Shown: positions 1 through 5,896 of the stretch, in pieces | How the letters are laid out: the number at the start of each line of letters is the position of its first letter | How positions within the stretch are numbered: position 1 is the first letter of the stretch | From: Candidatus Nomurabacteria bacterium | GTDB taxonomy: Bacteria > Patescibacteriota > Minisyncoccia > Phycocordibacterales > UBA9973 | Direction of reading: 5' to 3' | Length of the DNA: 15,775 nt | Assembly: GCA_023267515.1 (NCBI GenBank) | Contig: JAHFNF010000013.1 | Location: 1 to 15,775, forward strand | Program-made: the position numbers and the translations under genes | The notes under the pieces: model-generated | Told to the model about the DNA's origin: nothing | The model's input: the letters and a program-made list of their open reading frames with translations, nothing else | Databases searched by the model: none

Positions 1-128
1 CTAAAAGATTTTACCATCACAATCAAAGAGTTTATTACTACAATTGATAAAACGACAAAGATAGACATATAAAACAATGTTTCAATAAGGGAGAAGCCTT
101 TATTGTTTTTTATTTGCTCTTTAATCAT
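1..128 (-). CDS. Prepilin-like protein, third minor pilin of the cluster (partial, C-terminus beyond window)
   Basis: The first 42 codons of a gene that runs off the left edge. The N-terminus has a short basic leader, then a class III prepilin signal: Gly11, then FSLIE with the conserved Glu at +5 of the mature protein, then a long hydrophobic helix (about residues 17-40). The leader would be cut after Gly11 by the prepilin peptidase PilD, which is not in this window, and the helix would sit in the inner membrane before assembly into a pilus or pseudopilus. The start ATG overlaps the stop codon of the preceding prepilin gene (ATGA, 128-125), so translational coupling in one operon is likely. 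Its place after GspH-like and GspI-like genes suggests a GspJ/PilW-type minor pilin, but the globular domain that would decide this is missing. Confidence 0.85.
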   Translation of the reverse strand, partial: MIKEQIKNNKGFSLIETLFYMSIFVVLSIVVINSLIVMVKSF

Positions 129-610
129 GAAAATATATTAAGAATGTAAAAAGACATTGCGCGAGAAACTGTTCGTGTACCTTCGGACCAAGATACGGTC
201 ACTGTCACTTCCTTTGTATAATTATCAGTAGTGCCGCCAGAAGTGGCAATATCACCAGTAGAAAGGTTGCGATTTACAGCAGAAAAAGTGACTTTACGTG
301 TGAATACATCGACTGTATTGGCAGTGGTAGAAAGAGTCCAGGTTCCAGCAGAGAAAGTCGGATAATAATTGGTGCCGGAGGAAAGAGAGGAAATATTTGT
401 CCAAGCGTTATCCCGCACAACACGCACCGCTTCAGCCCCCTCTTCTAAAAGCATTGCAGCTTGCACTTGGTGTAATGATTGCCTAGAAAGCTGAATGGAT
501 TTTTGCGCTGTCGCCATCGCAAAAAGAAAAGCGCTGGCAATAATTGAAGAAGCGACTAAAATCTCCACCATTGCGAAACCGGTATTCTTTTTTAGATTAG
601 CGTATTTCAT
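125..610 (-). CDS. Minor prepilin, PilV/GspI-like
   Basis: A 161-residue type IV prepilin-like protein. The leader MKYANLKKNTG ends in Gly11 and is followed by FAMVE, so Glu is at +5, then a hydrophobic helix (about residues 17-35) in which small residues are frequent. The remaining 125 or so residues form a Ser/Thr-rich region predicted to be beta-rich, with no cysteine. The segment ending EEGAEAVRVVRDNAW resembles parcubacterial proteins usually annotated as prepilin-type cleavage/methylation proteins. Minor pilins of this class prime or cap a type IV pilus or type II pseudopilus. Its ATG directly abuts the upstream stop codon (TAA then ATG, 613-608), there is no Shine-Dalgarno site, and its own stop overlaps the next start. 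The PilV/GspI label rests on gene order and the N-terminus, so it is tentative, while the prepilin assignment is firm. Confidence 0.88.
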   Translation of the reverse strand: MKYANLKKNTGFAMVEILVASSIIASAFLFAMATAQKSIQLSRQSLHQVQAAMLLEEGAEAVRVVRDNAWTNISSLSSGTNYYPTFSAGTWTLSTTANTVDVFTRKVTFSAVNRNLSTGDIATSGGTTDNYTKEVTVTVSWSEGTRTVSRAMSFYILNIFS

Positions 611-1078
611 TTAATTTGTACTGATCCCACCAGTCGCGGATATGGTGATTGTTTTTGTAGTAGAAGAAACGGTGACCGTAACAGTACCGGTCTTGCTGGG
701 AGTACCGGTAAGCTTGTTGAAATAAACATCTCCGCTTGTCCCACTTACTCCATTAAGTGTAACATTCGTGATAGATGCGGGAGAAGAAATATTTATTGTT
801 TCGTTTGTGGAGCTACTGGCGTTGTATGCAGTGCCCTTAAAAATCACCACCTTATTAGACTGAAAGTGCACTCCATACTCAGAAGAAGCAACCGAGGCGA
901 ATGCCTCTGAACGAGCCTTGTCCGTGGCCGAAGAAATATCCCCGGTAGCATTTTTCATTGCTTGTGAATTTTTCAAACCACTGAAAGAATAGGTGGCGAT
1001 CACCAAGATAATACCAACAATGGCTACTGCCAGAAGTATTTCTAATATAGAATAACCTTTTTGGTATAAACCCTTCAT
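611..1078 (-). CDS. Minor prepilin, FimT/GspH-like
   Basis: A 155-residue prepilin-like protein. A short basic leader ends at Gly8, followed by YSILE with Glu at +5, and a strongly hydrophobic helix about residues 14-32 (LLAVAIVGIILVIATYSF). The alpha-helical spine continues through KNSQAMKNATGDISSATDKARSEAFAS, which matches GspH/FimT proteins, where this helix precedes a small beta domain. The C-terminal half is Ser/Thr-rich and beta-like, with no cysteine. It is the first gene of the three-prepilin operon. The ATG is chosen because it gives a leader of normal length and sits just 7 bases after a plausible -10 box (1086-1091). No Shine-Dalgarno sequence is visible. The family call beyond prepilin is moderate. 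Confidence 0.88.
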   Translation of the reverse strand: MKGLYQKGYSILEILLAVAIVGIILVIATYSFSGLKNSQAMKNATGDISSATDKARSEAFASVASSEYGVHFQSNKVVIFKGTAYNASSSTNETINISSPASITNVTLNGVSGTSGDVYFNKLTGTPSKTGTVTVTVSSTTKTITISATGGISTN

Positions 1079-1085
1079 TCCAATA

Positions 1086-1094
1086 ATTTTAACA
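1086..1094 (-). promoter_or_regulatory. Candidate extended -10 promoter of the minor-pilin operon
   Basis: On the minus strand the sequence reads TGTTAAAAT, an extended -10 (TG-n-TAAAAT), directly after the T-tract of the preceding terminator. Only 7 bases (TATTGGA) separate it from the ATG at 1078, so the transcript would start at or next to the start codon. A good -35 hexamer is not seen, and the region it would occupy lies inside the terminator stem. Confidence 0.5.
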
Positions 1095-1095
1095 C

Positions 1096-1133
1096 AAAAA
1101 AGTCCCCAAAGCAGTAATATCGCTTTGGGGACT
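1096..1133 (-). terminator. Intrinsic terminator of the 514-residue gene
   Basis: A perfect 12-bp inverted repeat (AGTCCCCAAAGC at 1101-1112 and its complement at 1122-1133) surrounds a 9-base loop. Read on the minus strand it is followed by a run of T residues (TTTTTTGTG). It lies 18 bases past the stop codon of the gene ending at 1152 and separates that gene from the minor-pilin operon. Confidence 0.92.
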
Positions 1134-1151
1134 GATAGAGTGACCGGATTG

Positions 1152-2696
1152 TCACTCTTTGACGACTTTCAACACCTCATCGGTAGATGCAAACACTTCC
1201 GGCAAAAGAGCTTTCACCATTGGATGCTTTTTACTGACAAAGAAAAAATGATTGCTGAGCTCTCCGATAATAGTGGCTTTAGTAGGTTTACCATTACTGA
1301 ATTCCTTTTCAAGTATCTCCTTCTGCTCAGTAGATAGGAAATCAAAGAAACTCTTGGCTTTGGCGGGAGTTGACACCTTTTCCTTTAAAGGAGCTGCTAC
1401 CGGTTCAATTGCGGACGTGCGGGTCCTTTTTTTCGGAGGGGTATTCACAAATCCCGCTACTCTCACAGTGAAGCGCGTCTGCTTTTTTGCTCCAGCTTTG
1501 ATTTTGGCTTTGGCACCGAATTTTATTTCAATTACATCTTTCAATTGCTTAATCAATGCAATTTTTTCATCTTCGGTCCCATTCACCACGCTGATTTGCG
1601 CCTTCTTCGGACTAACCTTCTTCACCATCATATATATCTCCCCTTTCTTTACTCCCCTCTCGCCCAAAATTTTGATTTTTTCTTTCTTAATCAAACCTCT
1701 GAGCATTCTCGACAAACTTTGTATTTCGGGGGAGCCAACGGAAGGCGATGAAAGCGTTCTTTGTCCAGGATTTTCCATCTTGTGGAGTAACTCCTTGACA
1801 GGAATTCTCTCCCCGCTTTCACGATAAAGCTGGACAGCAACTTCACTGGTAAGAATGAAGAAATGTGAATGTCTAGCATCTCCGCTCTCAATGATAAGGT
1901 AAATGCCATACTTTTCTTTCAATTCTTTTTTAACCAAGAGCATTTCAGTTTCACTGCATGTTGGGCAAATTACGCGTTTGGACACTCCAAATGGACCATC
2001 ATCCGGAATCCCAGCCAAGATTTTCCGGTAAACTTTTCTAAGGATAAAGCAGCAGGCGTCAATCACAGATGTGTATTGCCTTTGGGTTACTTTTTCCTTA
2101 TCGGAGACCTTGATTTTTTTGAAACCAAGATCAAAGGTAAGGTTACACTTCTTGCCATCCCGGAGAATAAACTCAACTTTCTTTTTCGTGAAAATCTCCA
2201 TTGCACGCTCCATCTCCGCTTCATTCAGGTAATTGAAGTGAACAAGTCCTGTTTTAAGGTCCGGCTGGTCTTTATTTGCCGCTCCTAAAATTTTAAAGTC
2301 CTGATGTGCCTGTTTGAGTAGATTCAATTTCTTTTTTTGCTCATCAAGCGGATCGTTAAAATCCGTTGGAATCCTGATTCCAGCTTTTACAAGCTGAGGT
2401 GCTGAATTCAATTCCGGTAATTTTACATAAAACTGCTTTTGACCTTTCGTCCCATGGTATTCCTGGGTTTCAATATTGAGGGCTGTCAGCTGGTCTTGAA
2501 CCATTGCTTTCTTTGCCGCGCCATCTTTATTGTTTTTGGTCTGGAGAAATTTTACGATTGTCCACTCCTCTACCTTTTTTCTTGTAGGTGCGGGATGATG
2601 AACCTCAATCAGCATAAAATCTTTTCCTTGGAAAAGTGCTGTTTTTCCTTCAATGACAGCCGTCAGAAGGACCTTCTTTTTCGCAATCTGTGACAT
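1152..2696 (-). CDS. Lysine-rich cytoplasmic-type protein of unknown function, 514 residues
   Basis: I do not recognise this protein. It has no signal peptide or membrane segment and is rich in Lys and Glu. Residues 1-100 look like a small alpha/beta domain. Residues 140-195 (LVHFNYLNEAEMERAMEIF) and 355-400 (KKAQISVVNGTEDEKIALIKQLKDVIEIKFGAKAKIKAG) also look like beta-alpha-beta units. The middle has C215-C216, then ICPTC (C244, C247), a single CxxC without an obvious partner pair, followed by KKELKEKYGIYLIIESGDARHSHFFIL (residues 256-282). A low-complexity Pro/Lys/Arg linker (415-448) precedes a C-terminal helical domain. It lies between pilC and the minor pilins but has its own promoter, a leader of about 100 bases and a strong terminator, so it need not be a pilus component. 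The ATG at 2696 opens the longest frame. No Shine-Dalgarno is visible. Nucleic-acid binding would fit its basic character but is a guess. Confidence 0.85.
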   Translation of the reverse strand: MSQIAKKKVLLTAVIEGKTALFQGKDFMLIEVHHPAPTRKKVEEWTIVKFLQTKNNKDGAAKKAMVQDQLTALNIETQEYHGTKGQKQFYVKLPELNSAPQLVKAGIRIPTDFNDPLDEQKKKLNLLKQAHQDFKILGAANKDQPDLKTGLVHFNYLNEAEMERAMEIFTKKKVEFILRDGKKCNLTFDLGFKKIKVSDKEKVTQRQYTSVIDACCFILRKVYRKILAGIPDDGPFGVSKRVICPTCSETEMLLVKKELKEKYGIYLIIESGDARHSHFFILTSEVAVQLYRESGERIPVKELLHKMENPGQRTLSSPSVGSPEIQSLSRMLRGLIKKEKIKILGERGVKKGEIYMMVKKVSPKKAQISVVNGTEDEKIALIKQLKDVIEIKFGAKAKIKAGAKKQTRFTVRVAGFVNTPPKKRTRTSAIEPVAAPLKEKVSTPAKAKSFFDFLSTEQKEILEKEFSNGKPTKATIIGELSNHFFFVSKKHPMVKALLPEVFASTDEVLKVVKE

Positions 2697-2728
2697 AGGG
2701 GTGTGTTATTAAAATGTAAAAGTAACAA

Positions 2729-2747
2729 TTCCGGCTTTTTCCGGGAA
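2729..2747 (-). other. Hairpin in the leader of the 514-residue gene
   Basis: On the minus strand TTCCCGG, AAAAAG and CCGGAA form a 6-bp stem with one bulged C and a 6-base loop. It is followed by a U-rich stretch (TTGTTACTTTTACATTTT) just before the start codon. It resembles a weak attenuator, but the stem is short and the U-tract is interrupted. Confidence 0.4.
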
Positions 2748-2758
2748 CCACGTTTTCT

Positions 2759-2771
2759 CCACTTTAAGTGG
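2759..2771. promoter_or_regulatory. 13-bp perfect palindrome, candidate operator
   Basis: CCACTTTAAGTGG is a perfect inverted repeat around a central T, located about 34 bases downstream of the -10 box of the 514-residue gene and inside its untranslated leader. The one-base centre makes it a poor RNA hairpin but a plausible dimeric repressor site. No regulator is encoded in the window. Confidence 0.3.
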
Positions 2772-2804
2772 TAAGGTATTGGCTCTAAACCTTTTTCTAG
2801 CTCC

Positions 2805-2832
2805 ATTATAACACGATAAATAAAAAATGCAA
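2805..2832 (-). promoter_or_regulatory. Sigma70-type promoter of the 514-residue gene
   Basis: On the minus strand TTGCAT (2832-2827), a 16-bp spacer and a consensus TATAAT (2810-2805). It lies 17 bases after the pilC stop codon with no terminator between. The predicted start near 2798 gives an untranslated leader of about 100 bases, long for this window. Confidence 0.8.
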
Positions 2833-2848
2833 GGGAGACTTGAAAATA

Positions 2849-4069
2849 CTACTTTACAGTATCAAGCACAGAATACAAAGGCGAAATCATAGAAATAGCA
2901 AAGAAACCGACAGCGCCTCCGATAATAATCATTAAAATAGGCTCAATAATAGTGGAAAGATTTTTAGTCTTGCTTTCAACCTCTTCTTCATAAAAAAGAG
3001 CCACTTCTAAGAGCATATCAGAGAGCTTCCCCGTCTCTTCGCCGACTTCCAACATCTCGCCAACCATTATTGGATACAATTTTGTATTACTCTTAAAGAC
3101 TCCTGAGAACGGCGCTCCCTTTTCCACCGCTTCCTTAGCGCTAGCTAAAACTTTACGATAATACATATTCTGCACGACATCCTCTGTAATCTCTACTGCC
3201 CGGGTAATAGATACTCCGGAAGTAATAAGGGAAGACAAAGTTCTGGCAGTACGGGCGGTATTTATCTCTCTGGCTAATTTACCAATGAGTGGCAACCTGA
3301 TAATCAAAGCGTCAAAAATCGGTTTCATAAATTTTGCCCGAGAAAGTGAAATAAGACCAACTACTATTGCGATAATGCCAAAAACCGCCATAAGTAAATT
3401 CTCAGAGAAAAATTTACCCAAGGCAAATACGATCTTCGTAGAAAATGGAATTTTAGTACCCATCTCCGCAAAAGTCTTCGCTAAGGTAGGCACGACAAAA
3501 GCAAACATTAAAATTCCTATGAGCACCATCGCTGAAAGGATGACTCCAGGATACATCAGCGCTCCTTTTACTTTTTTGGTCAGATTGTCCGCTTTTTCCA
3601 GGTTGGTGCCTATTTCATTTAAAGCACCTACCATATTCCCCGACTCTTCCCCTGCGCGAATCATTGAAACAAAAAGTTTGGAAAAAACTTTTGGAAACTT
3701 TTCTAGACCAGAAGATAGAGGGGAGCCTTTGTCTATCTCTTTATGGAGTACGCTTAAGACATCTTTAAACGCTGTATTACTGGTTTGTTTTTCAAGCACG
3801 GAAATAGCCCTAGATAGAGACAGTCCCGCGTGTAACATCCCACCTAAATTTCTGGTGAAAATAATTTTTTCTCCAATCTTTACCCTGGCAAACATCTTTT
3901 CAAATGAAGCTGAAAAGTTTGATATGCCCCCCCTTTCTTTCGTAAAAACCGAAAGCGGGATGTTGCCATCCGTAATCAGCTGGCGAGCAACCATAAAGCG
4001 ATTTTCGGCATCAACAGAACCTTGAAATATTTCGCCTGTTTTTGATTTTGCTTTATAGAAAAAAATCAT
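2849..4069 (-). CDS. pilC: Type IV pilus/type II secretion inner-membrane platform protein PilC/GspF
   Basis: The 406-residue length is typical of the family. The N-terminal cytoplasmic segment starts MIFFYKAKSKTGEIFQGSV, the usual PilC/GspF opening. Two T2SSF domains follow, about 67-190 and 270-392, each with the RNLGGMLHAGLSL-type and ARTLSSLITSGVS-type helix motif and a G-E-E-S/T-G motif (EESGNM at 141-146, EETGKL at 344-349). Membrane helices lie at about 170-196, 222-244 and 374-396. The protein anchors the assembly ATPase and passes its motion to pilin extraction from the inner membrane. It follows pilB by 17 bases without a promoter or Shine-Dalgarno site, so the two form one operon. 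No PilT retraction ATPase is in the window. It could serve a pilus or a pseudopilus, and sequence alone does not separate these. Confidence 0.96.
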   Translation of the reverse strand: MIFFYKAKSKTGEIFQGSVDAENRFMVARQLITDGNIPLSVFTKERGGISNFSASFEKMFARVKIGEKIIFTRNLGGMLHAGLSLSRAISVLEKQTSNTAFKDVLSVLHKEIDKGSPLSSGLEKFPKVFSKLFVSMIRAGEESGNMVGALNEIGTNLEKADNLTKKVKGALMYPGVILSAMVLIGILMFAFVVPTLAKTFAEMGTKIPFSTKIVFALGKFFSENLLMAVFGIIAIVVGLISLSRAKFMKPIFDALIIRLPLIGKLAREINTARTARTLSSLITSGVSITRAVEITEDVVQNMYYRKVLASAKEAVEKGAPFSGVFKSNTKLYPIMVGEMLEVGEETGKLSDMLLEVALFYEEEVESKTKNLSTIIEPILMIIIGGAVGFFAISMISPLYSVLDTVK

Positions 4070-4086
4070 TGTATTTAGCTGTTGGA

Positions 4087-5823
4087 TTATTCAGAGACTA
4101 CCCGAAGCACCTCTTCAATCGTAGTCTCTCCCTTGACTGCTTGAAAAACTCCGTCTTCAATCATCGTCATCATCCCATCTTTTTTGGCTTGCACTTCAAT
4201 CTCGTCCCCCGACGCCCCGCGAATGATCATCTCTTTGATGGCCGAATTCACTTTCAGCACTTCGTGAATGCCGACTCTCCCAGCATAACCTTCTGGGCAT
4301 TTTTCGGTATTATCAGGATGATAGAGAGGGATTTTATCCCAAGTATCATTCGGACCGACTATATTTTCAGCTTTGAGATATGCTAACATTCGGTCAAGAT
4401 CAACGAGCTTGGCGAGAGACTTGATCTCGTCCGGAGACATAAAATATTTGCCGCCAGTAGAGCACAGCTTGCGCACCAACCTCTGTGATATTACTGTCTT
4501 TACAGTAGAAATTATTAAAAAGGGTTCAACCCCAATATCTATGAGACGCGGTATAGCCCCGGCGGCAGAGTTTGTGTGAATAGTGGAGAGGACCAAGTGG
4601 CCAGTAAGCGAAGCGTTGACCGCCAGCGACGCAGTCTCTCCATCACGAATCTCCCCCACCATTATAATATCTGGATCTTGACGGAGTAAGGTGCGGAGAC
4701 CGTTTGCGAAAGTTAGGCCAATTTCCGGCTTGACCTGCGTTTGATTCACTTTTGGCATTTGGTATTCAATCGGATCTTCCACAGTTGATATATTCACTTC
4801 TGGTTTGTTTAGCATATCCAGCACAGTGTAAAGAGTCGTCGTTTTTCCTGAGCCAGTGGGACCAGTCGCCAGTATCATACCGGTACGCTGTTTGAGAGAG
4901 TCGTGAATACGCTCCAATGCTTCACCGTGGAAACCAAGACCTTCCAGGGTAAAGCCATGAGAATTTTCGTTCAGCAAACGCATTACTGTTTTCTCCCCGT
5001 AAAAAGTGGGAAGTGTTGAAACACGGAAAGAAACTTTCTGATCGTTATTTTCAATTTTAAAACGTCCGTCTTGCGGCAATCTTTTTTCATCTAATTTTAA
5101 GTTAGAAAGAACTTTAATACGCGCCGTAATACCATTGCCAGCTTCGCGTGGGAGAGTCATTGCTTCACGTAAAATTCCATCTATGCGGTAACGAATAATC
5201 AGATCATGTTCCCCGGGTTCTATATGGATATCAGAAGCGCCCTGTGAAACAGCGTGGGAAATAATAGAATCAACAATGCGAACCACTGGTAAGTCGGCAG
5301 CTAGATCTTCGTCTGATTTATCTCCTTTTTCCGTCGCGCTTTTAATAGCTGAAGCGTCTTTATTTATAATATCGCCGAATTCAACATCTAAGCTTTTTTG
5401 GTATTGTTTAAGCGCGCTTTTTATAGATGGTGTATCCGTCAGTCGGGGTAATATTTTTAGCCCTGATTTTTTCTTAACGAAATCAATTACTGGCAAGTCA
5501 TCCACGTCTAGCATCGCCACTTCTAGCCCTTTTTCTCCTTTTTTATAGGTAATAATATTGTGAATGCGAGCGATCGGCTCAGGTATTAGCGACAAAACAT
5601 CTGAATCTATTTTCTCCCCGACAAGATTAATAAATGGAATACCCAAAACAAAGGACTCCATCCTTTTCAAATCCTTTTCTGAAATTTTACCGTCAGAGAG
5701 AAGCTGCTCGCTCCACTTTTCTTCATCTGCCCCAGCATTTTTTACCGCCAATTCAATATCTGCTTTTGACACCAAGCCAGAATCTAAAATATATTTTTTT
5801 AGCTGTTTGTCATCTATCTGCAT
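4087..5823 (-). CDS. pilB: Type IV pilus/type II secretion assembly ATPase PilB/GspE
   Basis: A 578-residue hexameric assembly ATPase of the PilB/GspE/TadA superfamily, which powers extension of pilus or pseudopilus from the cytoplasmic face of the inner membrane. Domains: N-terminal GspE-type domain (about 1-145), linker, N2 PAS-like domain (about 175-285) and C-terminal RecA-like ATPase. Visible motifs: ASDIHIEP (196-203), Walker A GPTGSGKT (321-328), Asp box around STVEDPIEY (346-354), Walker B DPDIIMVGEIRD (383-394) with catalytic Glu391, and His box TGHLVLSTIHTN (407-418). The usual C-terminal tetracysteine zinc site is degraded: C454 (KLCSTGG) and C509 (EKCPEGY) each lack their CxxC partner. 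The ATG lies 8 bases after an extended -10 box. It is the first gene of pilB-pilC and follows a terminator that closes the surface-protein region. Confidence 0.97.
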   Translation of the reverse strand: MQIDDKQLKKYILDSGLVSKADIELAVKNAGADEEKWSEQLLSDGKISEKDLKRMESFVLGIPFINLVGEKIDSDVLSLIPEPIARIHNIITYKKGEKGLEVAMLDVDDLPVIDFVKKKSGLKILPRLTDTPSIKSALKQYQKSLDVEFGDIINKDASAIKSATEKGDKSDEDLAADLPVVRIVDSIISHAVSQGASDIHIEPGEHDLIIRYRIDGILREAMTLPREAGNGITARIKVLSNLKLDEKRLPQDGRFKIENNDQKVSFRVSTLPTFYGEKTVMRLLNENSHGFTLEGLGFHGEALERIHDSLKQRTGMILATGPTGSGKTTTLYTVLDMLNKPEVNISTVEDPIEYQMPKVNQTQVKPEIGLTFANGLRTLLRQDPDIIMVGEIRDGETASLAVNASLTGHLVLSTIHTNSAAGAIPRLIDIGVEPFLIISTVKTVISQRLVRKLCSTGGKYFMSPDEIKSLAKLVDLDRMLAYLKAENIVGPNDTWDKIPLYHPDNTEKCPEGYAGRVGIHEVLKVNSAIKEMIIRGASGDEIEVQAKKDGMMTMIEDGVFQAVKGETTIEEVLRVVSE

Positions 5824-5831
5824 ACTCTTCT

Positions 5832-5840
5832 ATTATATCA
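5832..5840 (-). promoter_or_regulatory. Extended -10 promoter of pilB-pilC
   Basis: Minus strand TGATATAAT: a consensus TATAAT with the upstream TG of an extended -10. The spacing to the pilB ATG is 8 bases (AGAAGAGT), so transcription should begin 0-2 bases before the start codon. The -35 zone falls inside the stem of the preceding terminator and has no good hexamer. Confidence 0.75.
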
Positions 5841-5846
5841 CGCTAA

Positions 5847-5878
5847 AAACAAAAACTCCCTCTTGGGAGTTTTTGTTT
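5847..5878 (-). terminator. Intrinsic terminator of the 750-residue propeller gene
   Basis: A perfect 14-bp inverted repeat (AAACAAAAACTCCC at 5847-5860, complement at 5865-5878) with loop TCTT. The A/T flanks give T-tracts on either strand, so it could work in both directions. It starts 18 bases after the stop codon of the gene ending at 5897. Its sequence closely matches the terminator at 12685-12715. Confidence 0.93.
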
Positions 5879-5896
5879 GAAAACCTAACGGTAATG

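Noticed and set aside
1125..1827. Plus-strand open frames opposite the 514-residue gene and other minus-strand genes
   Set aside because: They are antisense to strongly coding minus-strand genes, have no recognisable domains, and lack promoters or start signals.
1953..1965. CPTC in the 514-residue protein as a zinc finger or thioredoxin-like active site
   Set aside because: Only one CxxC is present, without a second ligand pair nearby and without a thioredoxin-fold context, so neither call is supported.
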